Shown: positions 1 through 6,322 of the stretch, piece after piece
Position numbering within the stretch: position 1 is the stretch's first letter
Layout of the letters: the number at the start of each line of letters is the position of its first letter
Made by a program: the position numbers and the translations under genes
Origin: Granulosicoccus sp047634635
Lineage (GTDB): Bacteria; Pseudomonadota; Gammaproteobacteria; Granulosicoccales; Granulosicoccaceae
Reading direction: 5' to 3'
DNA: 7,497 nucleotides
Assembly (NCBI GenBank): GCA_047634635.1
Contig: JBLIIE010000217.1
Coordinates: forward strand, 1 to 7,497
The notes under the pieces: model-generated
The model's input: the letters and a program-made list of their open reading frames with translations, nothing else
Databases searched by the model: none
Told to the model about the DNA's origin: nothing

Positions 1-84
1 AATTCAAATTGAATCTTATATAAGCACCAGACACCAACACCTTCACTGACCAAGCAACTCCACACAACTTTCATTACCCCTTTG

Positions 85-113
85 GGCTGATCTTTATGGT
101 CAGCCTTTTTTTT
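85..113 (+). terminator. Intrinsic (rho-independent) terminator of an upstream gene
   Basis: GGCTGATC (85-92) pairs with GGTCAGCC (98-105), giving an 8-base-pair stem with one G-T wobble around a five-base TTTAT loop. Eight T residues (106-113) follow immediately. This is the standard layout of a + strand intrinsic terminator. It lies about 90 bases before the kinase start, so it most likely ends a transcript that begins left of the window. The preceding bases (1-84) show no coding signal and are probably that gene's 3' untranslated end. Confidence 0.85.
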
Positions 114-192
114 GCCTGGAATTCCATACCCTTTCTAATCGCCCCTCCAATCAAAGACTCAATACAGCTACACTAGATCCAAATCGACATAC

Positions 193-196
193 AAGG
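193..196 (+). promoter_or_regulatory. Ribosome binding site of the kinase fusion gene
   Basis: AAGG lies eight bases before the ATG at 205. It is a short but properly spaced Shine-Dalgarno sequence. It supports this ATG, which also places the acetate kinase signature NCGSSSLK at residues 7-14, where the family has it. I found no convincing -35/-10 pair between the terminator and this site. Confidence 0.5.
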
Positions 197-204
197 CTTC
201 CAAC

Positions 205-2034
205 ATGGCAGTGCTAGTCATCAATTGTGGCTCCTCAAGTCTTAAATACGCCGTATTCACAAACGATGAATCACTACTAGCATCTGGCAAACATGAACGT
301 CTGGTACAGGATGCCAATGCGGGCGTCTCGCACGCAGAGGCTGTCTCAGAAGTATTACGTGAATGCAGAAAATTCGATATTGAATGCGTCGGACATAGAG
401 TGGTGCACGGCGGAGCGCTTTACCACCAACCGCAACTAATCGATGACTCTGTACTCAATGCGATTGAGCAGTACATACCCGCAGCTCCGATGCACAACCC
501 CTTTAGCCTCGCAGCGATCAAAGCAGCACAGGAAGCATTACCTACAGTCCCGCAGATAGCTGTATTTGATACCTCCTTTCATGCACGGATGCCTCGACGC
601 GCCTCCACTTACGCCATTGATTACGACGTGGCTCAAAAACACGGTATACGACGCTTTGGTTTTCATGGCATCTCTCATGAGTATGCCGCCAATGTGGCAG
701 CCACCTATCTGCAACGTCCACTAGATGAACTACGCCTAATAACGATGCATCTGGGCAATGGTGCTAGTGCCTGCGCTGTAGAGTTTGGCTGCTCCACCGA
801 AACGAGCATGGGTAACACGCCACTTGAAGGTCTTGTTATGGGCACACGTTCTGGTGATGTTGATGCTGGAGTGATATTAAACTTACTGCACACTGGAGAG
901 TACGATGTTGAATCTCTAAGTACTCTGCTAAATCATCAAAGCGGATTAGCGGGCTTGTCCGGCTTAGGCAATGATCTACGCGAAATCGAAGCAGCTGCAG
1001 CTGCAGGCCATGACCGTGCAAGATTGGCAATAAACGTTTTCGCTCATCGAGCACGTAAATACATAGGCGCCTATGCAGCAGCTATGGGCGGTATCGATGC
1101 TATAGCGTTTACCGGTGGCATTGGTGAAAACAGTGCAAGCATGCGCAGGAGAATTCTGCAAAGACTTGAATTTTTAGGCGTCATGATCAATGAAGATGCC
1201 AACTACGATGCCAGCATTCAACACGACAACGAGTATGCAGTCATCAGCACCAACAACTCACGTGTAGATGTCGTTGTTGTTAAAACCAATGAAGAGTTAA
1301 TGATTGCACGTGAGAGTCTGCGTGTTATTGGGTCTGCGGATACCACATCTGAAAGCCTTGTGACTACTTCAGTAAGTATAAAAAATGAGACAGAGCTTCC
1401 CCCGATTCCTATCGCTGTAAGTGCCAGGCACTGTCATCTAACAGCAGAAACGTTTGCACAGCTTTTCGGCACCGATGCTTCACCTACTCCAATCAAAGAT
1501 CTGTACCAACCCGGCCAATACGCATGTGCAGAAAAAGTGACGCTTGTGGGTCCTCGCAACCGAATTGAAAATGTTCGTCTACTCGGACCGCTGCGTAATT
1601 ATGACCAAATCGAGATTGCAAGAACCGATGAATTCAAACTCGGTGTTGATGCACCCGTCAGAAATTCTGGACAAGTAAAAGGCTCGGCACCTATAACCAT
1701 TGAAGGGCCTTCTGGCACCGTACATCTGAAAGAAGGTTTAATCTGCGCACGTCGCCATATTCATATGCATGTCGACGATGCAAAGCTATACGGTGTACAT
1801 GACAAGGAACAAGTATCAGTTGCCATTATTGGAGGCGAGCGCGATCTTATCTTTGGTGATGTACTGGTTCGTGTCAAAGACAGCTACAAGCTGGAAATGC
1901 ATATCGATACTGATGAAGGTAATGCAGCGGAACTTATGCCAGGAAGCGCTGGAAGTATAAATCCAATAGATCTAGATGACGTTTATCTCAACGTTGAATT
2001 TAGAAAAGCACATCTAGGCTCACTAAAAAATTAG
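205..2034 (+). CDS. Bifunctional acetate/propionate kinase fused to PduL-type phosphate acyltransferase
   Basis: Predicted cytosolic enzyme joining two consecutive steps: acyl-CoA + Pi to acyl-phosphate (PduL half), then acyl-phosphate + ADP to acid + ATP (AckA half), or the reverse for acetate activation. Residues 1 to about 372 are acetate kinase: NCGSSSLK (7-14), GHRVVHGG (63-70), MHNP (96-99), FDTSFH (121-126), FGFHGISH (151-158), HLGNGAS (182-188), MGTRSGDVD (212-220), FTGGIGENS (302-310) and TNEEL (361-365). By spacing, N7, R65, H97, D122, H154 and R215 match the catalytic residues known in Methanosarcina acetate kinase, and E363 or E364 the last one. A low-complexity linker (about 373-400) follows. 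Residues 401-600 are PduL: SARHCHL (406-412, H409/H411), E443 in CAEKVTLVGP, APVRNSG (483-489), RRHIHMH (516-522) and EMHIDTDEGNAA (564-575, H566), which supply the two-zinc ligand set known for PduL. Both halves look full length and intact. The linker has no obvious amphipathic microcompartment-targeting helix. Acetyl versus propionyl preference cannot be read from the sequence. Confidence 0.93.
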   Translation: MAVLVINCGSSSLKYAVFTNDESLLASGKHERLVQDANAGVSHAEAVSEVLRECRKFDIECVGHRVVHGGALYHQPQLIDDSVLNAIEQYIPAAPMHNPFSLAAIKAAQEALPTVPQIAVFDTSFHARMPRRASTYAIDYDVAQKHGIRRFGFHGISHEYAANVAATYLQRPLDELRLITMHLGNGASACAVEFGCSTETSMGNTPLEGLVMGTRSGDVDAGVILNLLHTGEYDVESLSTLLNHQSGLAGLSGLGNDLREIEAAAAAGHDRARLAINVFAHRARKYIGAYAAAMGGIDAIAFTGGIGENSASMRRRILQRLEFLGVMINEDANYDASIQHDNEYAVISTNNSRVDVVVVKTNEELMIARESLRVIGSADTTSESLVTTSVSIKNETELPPIPIAVSARHCHLTAETFAQLFGTDASPTPIKDLYQPGQYACAEKVTLVGPRNRIENVRLLGPLRNYDQIEIARTDEFKLGVDAPVRNSGQVKGSAPITIEGPSGTVHLKEGLICARRHIHMHVDDAKLYGVHDKEQVSVAIIGGERDLIFGDVLVRVKDSYKLEMHIDTDEGNAAELMPGSAGSINPIDLDDVYLNVEFRKAHLGSLKN

Positions 2035-2038
2035 TAAC

Positions 2039-2053
2039 TGCAAAATTATTGCA
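2039..2053. repeat. Short inverted repeat just after the kinase fusion stop
   Basis: TGCAA (2039-2043) and TTGCA (2049-2053) form a perfect inverted repeat with a five-base A/T spacer, five bases past the stop codon. It could be an operator half-site pair or a very weak terminator stem. No run of T follows, only CTCCTTT, so a strong intrinsic terminator is unlikely. Confidence 0.35.
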
Positions 2054-2180
2054 CTCCTTTGAGACTGCTAAATGCGCAAAAATAAAAAATGAACCAGCAT
2101 GGTGCAAAAAAACAAAAATCAACTTGAATTTCGACAACGCCACAATGTTCTGTAAAGGCATTCACTCAAACTGAGCTTTC

Positions 2181-2186
2181 TATAAT
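2181..2186 (+). promoter_or_regulatory. Candidate -10 box (TATAAT)
   Basis: A perfect TATAAT lies about 360 bases before dctP. The hexamers 16 to 18 bases upstream do not resemble TTGACA, so a promoter here would depend on an activator or on the -10 alone. A chance match is possible in this A+T-rich stretch. Confidence 0.3.
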
Positions 2187-2235
2187 TCATGTTTACACAG
2201 ATGCACTTTGCACACCACGAACTCATCTATCCGCG

Positions 2236-2247
2236 TATGCATGCATA
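2236..2247. promoter_or_regulatory. Perfect 12-base palindrome, possible operator
   Basis: TATGCATGCATA reads identically on both strands. Short flanking GCG (2233-2235) and CGC (2251-2253) add imperfect outer symmetry. It lies downstream of the candidate -10 box and upstream of dctP, a plausible place for binding of a dimeric regulator. No regulator can be named. Confidence 0.35.
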
Positions 2248-2531
2248 TAACGCTGCTGAAGTATCAATGCGCAGAGGAGCAAAAGTGGCATTTAGATTTA
2301 CTTGATTAAGCACTGGCTAAGAATTATTCAACAACCCCAAAGCTGTTGTAAACAAGCGATAACGCCTCATGAGCGTGCAGGCAACACGATAGCCCTGAAA
2401 TCGATATTGTTACATTCTATGACTGCATGGGATCAGGTTGACACAAAGGGCTCTTTAATGAGAAATTGTTGCGATGTTTGTCGAGAAATTCGAAGTAACA
2501 GCCCATTTTAGTTCTGATTAGTTAACGTATT

Positions 2532-2536
2532 GAGGA
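2532..2536 (+). promoter_or_regulatory. Ribosome binding site of dctP
   Basis: GAGGA lies seven bases before the ATG at 2544. It is the strongest Shine-Dalgarno sequence in the window. It fixes the dctP start, which also yields a complete signal peptide. Confidence 0.8.
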
Positions 2537-2543
2537 ATCACGT

Positions 2544-3518
2544 ATGAAATTGTTCAAAAACATTGCTAGGACAGTCATTGCTAGTGCCTGTCTGTTACAC
2601 ATAGGCTCAGCCCAGTCTGCAGATTGGATAATGACCTCGGGCTATCCCGAAGATAATTTTCACACCAAGAACATTCAAATGTTCATAGACGAAGTAGAGC
2701 AAAACACGTCTGTCAATATCGCACTTAATGCCAATGATTCACTCATCAAGCTCAATGTAATCAAAACAGCTCTTCAACGTGGTCAAGTCGCCATCGGCGA
2801 AATTCGCTTGGGTGTCTACGGAAATGAAGACCCAATGTACACACTTAGCGGCCTGCCCTTCATTGCCCCAGATTATGAGTCCGCGTGGAAATTAAAGGAC
2901 ATGCAAAAACCGTATTTCGATGCGCTGTTTAAAGAAGCGGGTTTACGTATTCTTTACTACACACCATGGCCAGGACAAGGTTTCTATACAAAGTTCCCAG
3001 TCAACTCCACCGCAGATTTTGAAGGAAAGAAACTTCGCATTTACTCCACAGCCACGCAGCAAATGGGTGATCTACTGGGTTTCGATGCAACAATTTTACC
3101 GTTTGCAGAAATTCCTCAAGCGTTCTCTACTGGACTGATCGAAGCACTCTTTACCAGTCCTCAAACCGGCATCGATATTCAGGCGTGGGACAACACTACA
3201 GACTTCACTTATGCAGGCGCAATTTTCACTAAGAATGCGGTTGTAGTAAATGAGGAATTCTTCAGCGCTCTGTCTGATGAAGACCAAACGGCCATCCTGG
3301 CTGCTGCTGTAACAGCAGAGGCTCGAGGTTGGGAAATGAGCGAAGAGACGACCAAAGCTCAGCTAGGCACCCTTGCAGAAAACGGGATGACCGTCTCTGA
3401 TGCACCAGAGCAAGTAATAGAGAAAATGAAGGAAATTGGCTTGGTGATGATAGATAACTGGCGTGCTGAGGCTAGTCCGGACGCAGAAGCAGTGCTTGAT
3501 AAATTCCTTGGTATGTAG
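2544..3518 (+). CDS. dctP: TRAP transporter periplasmic solute-binding protein, DctP family
   Basis: Captures the substrate in the periplasm and delivers it to the DctQ/DctM membrane pair. Residues 1-26 form a Sec signal peptide: basic start (K2, K5, R9), a hydrophobic core, and a likely cleavage after the AQSA at 23-26, leaving a mature protein beginning DW. The 324-residue length is normal for the family. The region GKKLRIYSTATQQMG (161-175) carries R165 at the position of the conserved arginine that, in studied DctP proteins, pairs with the substrate carboxylate. PFAEIPQAFSTGLIEALFTS (186-205) is the usual downstream family segment. This points to an organic anion as ligand but does not identify it. 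The gene leads the operon, 39 bases ahead of dctQ. The symbol denotes the family, not proven C4-dicarboxylate transport. Confidence 0.93.
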   Translation: MKLFKNIARTVIASACLLHIGSAQSADWIMTSGYPEDNFHTKNIQMFIDEVEQNTSVNIALNANDSLIKLNVIKTALQRGQVAIGEIRLGVYGNEDPMYTLSGLPFIAPDYESAWKLKDMQKPYFDALFKEAGLRILYYTPWPGQGFYTKFPVNSTADFEGKKLRIYSTATQQMGDLLGFDATILPFAEIPQAFSTGLIEALFTSPQTGIDIQAWDNTTDFTYAGAIFTKNAVVVNEEFFSALSDEDQTAILAAAVTAEARGWEMSEETTKAQLGTLAENGMTVSDAPEQVIEKMKEIGLVMIDNWRAEASPDAEAVLDKFLGM

Positions 3519-3557
3519 TCTGACTGACAGCCCTTCAAATATAACATTGGCGGTTCA

Positions 3558-4061
3558 ATGAACGTACGACGCGTACTTGATGGGCTCTATCTATGGAGTG
3601 GATACCTGGCAGCGTTTTGCCTGGTATCCATTGCTATCACAATTGTGTTGCAAGTTGCCGGCAGATTTGTCGGGCTCACGATCGATTCAACCGAAAGTGC
3701 CGGGTTCTTTCTCGCGGGAGCCACTTTTCTGGGATTGGCTCATACGTTTCGCCAAGGGGAACATATCAGAGTCACCCTGGTAACAAGAATAGCAAAGGGG
3801 CAACTTGCCCGAATTCTGAACCTGTGGGCCGTAGGAGTCAGCATCGCCCTACTGCTTTACATGACTTACTGGGCATTCGATCTTGTGTATTTTTCATACA
3901 AATTCAACGATATTAGCCCTGGACTTCTCGCCATCCCTTTCTGGATTCCCCAATCAGTCATGGCGATAGGATTACTAGTGCTGAACATTGCACTCATTGA
4001 TGAGCTTGTGTCGATTATTAAAGGCCAAGAACCCAGTTACAACCGCAAACCGATTATATAA
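3558..4061 (+). CDS. dctQ: TRAP transporter small membrane subunit, DctQ family
   Basis: Inner-membrane partner of the large subunit in a sodium-driven TRAP transporter. The 167 residues contain four hydrophobic segments, at about 12-36, 48-66, 88-112 and 128-152, the usual DctQ topology. The FRQGEHIRV stretch (65-72) and IPFWIPQS (126-133) are characteristic DctQ motifs. No strong Shine-Dalgarno sequence precedes the ATG; the best match is a G-rich TTGGCGG at 3548-3554. The stop is separated by only two bases from the dctM start, so the two are almost certainly translated together. Confidence 0.92.
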   Translation: MNVRRVLDGLYLWSGYLAAFCLVSIAITIVLQVAGRFVGLTIDSTESAGFFLAGATFLGLAHTFRQGEHIRVTLVTRIAKGQLARILNLWAVGVSIALLLYMTYWAFDLVYFSYKFNDISPGLLAIPFWIPQSVMAIGLLVLNIALIDELVSIIKGQEPSYNRKPII

Positions 4062-4063
4062 CG

Positions 4064-5371
4064 ATGGATGCCAGTGCAATCTCAATGGTGCTGTTCGCCC
4101 TTATGCTACTCCTTCTTGCCAGTGGTCTTTGGGTAGCACCGACACTTATAGCTGTCGGCTTTGCAGCTCTGACACTTTTTTCTGCAGTTCCAGTGGGCTC
4201 AATCATGGCTAGCACCCTGTGGGATGCAAGCTGGAACTGGGCGTTAACCGCCTTGCCGTTATTTATCTGGATGGGTGAAATATTATTCAGGACCCGCTTA
4301 TCCTCGGACATGTTCAACGGCCTGGCCCCTTGGGTAGCTCGTCTCCCAGGGGGCCTTCTCCACGTTAATATCATAGCGTGTGGTGTTATGGCAGCAGTTG
4401 CTGGCTCCAGCGCCGTGACGTGCGCAACCGTAGGTAGAATGAGCATGCCTGAACTGCAAAAGCGGGGATACGATGAAAATCTATCCATTGGTACTCTGGC
4501 GGGCTCTGGAACCTTGGGTCTACTTATTCCACCTTCAATCATGCTTATTGTTTACGGCGTCATAGCACAGCAATCCATTTCCAGAATGTTCATCGCAGGT
4601 GTACTCCCCGGCTTAATGCTCATTTTAATGTTCATGGGCTATGTGATGATCAGAAGTAAATTGAACCCATCGCTGGCGCCTTCTGAATCCGGCAAACCAA
4701 CGTTACGTGAAAAGCTATGGGCATCGCGACTACTACTCCCTGTGCTGGGCCTGATCTTCACTGTTATCGGATCAATCTACGGTGGATACGCGACACCAAC
4801 TGAAGCCGCCACTATCGGTGTACTAGGCGCATTGTTTCTCGCGTTTGTATCTGGCAGCTTAAGTAAAGCGTCCTTCATGGACAGCCTTATGGGCGCAGTC
4901 AGAACCTCATGCATGATCAGTTTTATTCTGGTGGGCGCGGCGTTCCTATCAATTTCAATGGGCTTTACCGGAGTCCCGGCTGCGCTAGCAAGTGTAGTAG
5001 AGCACTGGGAGCTTTCCCCCGCTATGCTGCTAGTTGTATTAACCATCCTGTACATCTTTCTGGGTTGTTTCCTAGACGGTGTATCCATGATGGTTATTAC
5101 AGCTGCCGTGGTACTGCCCATGGTCCGAGACGCAGGCATCGACCTAATCTGGTTTGGAATATTCACAGTCATAGTGGTGGAGATGGCACAGATTACACCT
5201 CCAGTGGGTTTCAATCTATTCGTGCTGCAGGGGATGACAGGTCGGGATATTTTTCAGATAACCCGCGCCGCCATGCCATTTTTCTTTTTAATGCTATTGG
5301 CCATAGTCATCATCAGCGTTTTTCCACAAATCGTGACCTGGCCTGTTGACTATATGGTCAACCGACGATGA
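4064..5371 (+). CDS. dctM: TRAP transporter large membrane subunit, DctM family
   Basis: Main substrate- and ion-translocating subunit, in the inner membrane. It has 435 residues with many hydrophobic segments, close to the usual DctM length. Family landmarks in order are ALPLFIWMGEILFRT (63-77), the GSSAVTCATVGRMSMPEL region (114-131), GTLGLLIPPSIMLIVYG (149-165), PTEAATIGVLGAL (245-257), GCFLDGVSMMVITAAVVLPM (334-353) and ITPPVGFNLFVLQG (377-390). The start is two bases after dctQ without its own clear ribosome site, which suggests translational coupling. The end lies 13 bases before the preferred start of the next gene. No sign of truncation. Confidence 0.95.
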   Translation: MDASAISMVLFALMLLLLASGLWVAPTLIAVGFAALTLFSAVPVGSIMASTLWDASWNWALTALPLFIWMGEILFRTRLSSDMFNGLAPWVARLPGGLLHVNIIACGVMAAVAGSSAVTCATVGRMSMPELQKRGYDENLSIGTLAGSGTLGLLIPPSIMLIVYGVIAQQSISRMFIAGVLPGLMLILMFMGYVMIRSKLNPSLAPSESGKPTLREKLWASRLLLPVLGLIFTVIGSIYGGYATPTEAATIGVLGALFLAFVSGSLSKASFMDSLMGAVRTSCMISFILVGAAFLSISMGFTGVPAALASVVEHWELSPAMLLVVLTILYIFLGCFLDGVSMMVITAAVVLPMVRDAGIDLIWFGIFTVIVVEMAQITPPVGFNLFVLQGMTGRDIFQITRAAMPFFFLMLLAIVIISVFPQIVTWPVDYMVNRR

Positions 5372-5384
5372 ATTGGACAATATC

Positions 5385-6308
5385 ATGGATATCCAGCGTG
5401 ATTTAAAGGGCAATTGGGGCCAACCTGACGAACCATCACCCTGGCCTAACAATGCCAAGCTGGCAGTCTCGTTTGTCGTTAATGTTGAAGAAGGATCAGA
5501 GCTCTCTATTCGCGAAGGTGATGAACGTAACGAGCCCGTGTACGAGGTGCGTGAGGAAGTGAAAGACGGCCCAGACCCATGCATGGAATCCCATTTCAAC
5601 TATGGCCCTCGTCGTGGGTATCAGAGAATCATGGACGCGTTCACCGAGCACAACGTAAAGGCCACATTTTCCACCTGTGGTCGATCTGCACATCGCTTAC
5701 CCTGGTTACTTAAAAATGCCATCTCCAACGGCCATGAAATAAGTGCTCATGGCTGGCGATGGGAACGCCATGCGGGTATGTCACGCGACGCGGAAGAACA
5801 AATAATCGCAAATACCTACAATGCAATCAAGGCGGCATCTGGTACTGCACCCGTTGGATGGCATACGCGTTCTGCGTCTAGTGCAAATACTCGAGACCTG
5901 CTCGTACAGCATGGCGGTTTTGCCTATGACTCCGACGCGTATGACGATGACATGCCACGCATAGAATCTGTTAACGACCATGAACACATCATCCTTCCAT
6001 ACGCATTCGACACCAACGATATGCGATTCTCACCTGGTGGCGGTTTTATACAGGCGACAGACTTTTCAAACTACGTTATTGCCGCCTTTAACCAGCTACT
6101 TAACGAAGGTTCCACATCAGTTCGCATGCTATCCATAGGATTGCATCTACGCATCATAGGCAGACCCGCAAGAATCTCAGGTCTACACAAAATCCTGGAG
6201 CATATCTCCAATAACCCTGCAGTCTGGTTAACCACCCGTAAAGACATTGCAGCATGTTGGCGAGATCAAAAAGGGCTTGCCCCTTGGTCACCCACAAGCG
6301 ATAACTGA
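5385..6308 (+). CDS. PuuE-like polysaccharide-deacetylase-fold hydrolase (allantoinase PuuE family)
   Basis: Predicted cytosolic C-N hydrolase of the deacetylase fold, in the branch that contains the metal-independent allantoinase PuuE. The ATG at 5385 is preferred over in-frame TTG at 5346, which lies inside dctM. It gives 307 residues and the family-like opening RDLKGNWG (5-12). Visible family features are the VNVEEGSE segment (32-39), where metal-dependent relatives have their catalytic aspartates, ESHFNYGPRRGY (68-79), GHEISAHGWRW (116-126), YDSDAYDDDMP (181-191), YAFDTNDMRF (206-215) and IGLHLRIIGRPAR (251-263). The loop GWHTRSASSANTR (158-170) departs from the GWYTGRxSPNTR form I remember for PuuE, so allantoin is not assured. 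No signal peptide is present and no other urate-pathway gene is visible. Placement directly after the TRAP genes suggests it acts on the imported compound. Family assignment is firm; the substrate is not known. Confidence 0.85.
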   Translation: MDIQRDLKGNWGQPDEPSPWPNNAKLAVSFVVNVEEGSELSIREGDERNEPVYEVREEVKDGPDPCMESHFNYGPRRGYQRIMDAFTEHNVKATFSTCGRSAHRLPWLLKNAISNGHEISAHGWRWERHAGMSRDAEEQIIANTYNAIKAASGTAPVGWHTRSASSANTRDLLVQHGGFAYDSDAYDDDMPRIESVNDHEHIILPYAFDTNDMRFSPGGGFIQATDFSNYVIAAFNQLLNEGSTSVRMLSIGLHLRIIGRPARISGLHKILEHISNNPAVWLTTRKDIAACWRDQKGLAPWSPTSDN

Positions 6309-6322
6309 AATTGACGAATACG

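Larger units (their letters stand above)
2035..2543. other. Intergenic control region without a convincing gene
   Basis: These 509 bases separate the kinase fusion from the TRAP operon. Short open frames exist, the longest at about 2302-2511, but they have no good start or ribosome site and no recognisable protein similarity. The stretch is A+T-rich near 2080-2120, with runs of A. It contains several short symmetric sequences: TGCAA/TTGCA (2039-2053), a perfect 12-base palindrome (2236-2247) and ACAAC/GTTGT (2331-2349). It also has a perfect TATAAT (2181-2186) and an isolated TTGACA (2438-2443). No clear T-tailed terminator follows the kinase fusion. The likely role is promoter and operator DNA for the dctP operon, but no regulator gene is present in the window to pair with it. 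Confidence 0.6.

Noticed and set aside
373..1320. A bacterial microcompartment link, because PduL is present
   Set aside because: No shell protein, aldehyde dehydrogenase or targeting helix is visible in the window. PduL also occurs outside microcompartments.
2289..2306. Possible sigma-54 promoter (TGGCAT at 2287-2292) upstream of dctP
   Set aside because: The second half should be TTGC at the right spacing but reads TTTAC. The match is too poor to call, although TRAP and dct operons are sometimes sigma-54 dependent.
2302..2511. 69-codon open frame in the intergenic region as a small gene
   Set aside because: It starts on TTG without a ribosome site, has no recognisable composition or motif, and lies where promoter signals for dctP are expected.
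4054..4542. 162-codon open frame on the - strand across dctM
   Set aside because: It is antisense to strongly motif-bearing dctM codons and shows no protein family signal. The same applies to the - strand frames at 4777-5214 and 6511-6990.
5346..5384. TTG start at 5346 for the PuuE-like gene, overlapping dctM
   Set aside because: The added 13 residues are not family-like. The ATG at 5385 gives the expected N-terminus right after the dctM stop.
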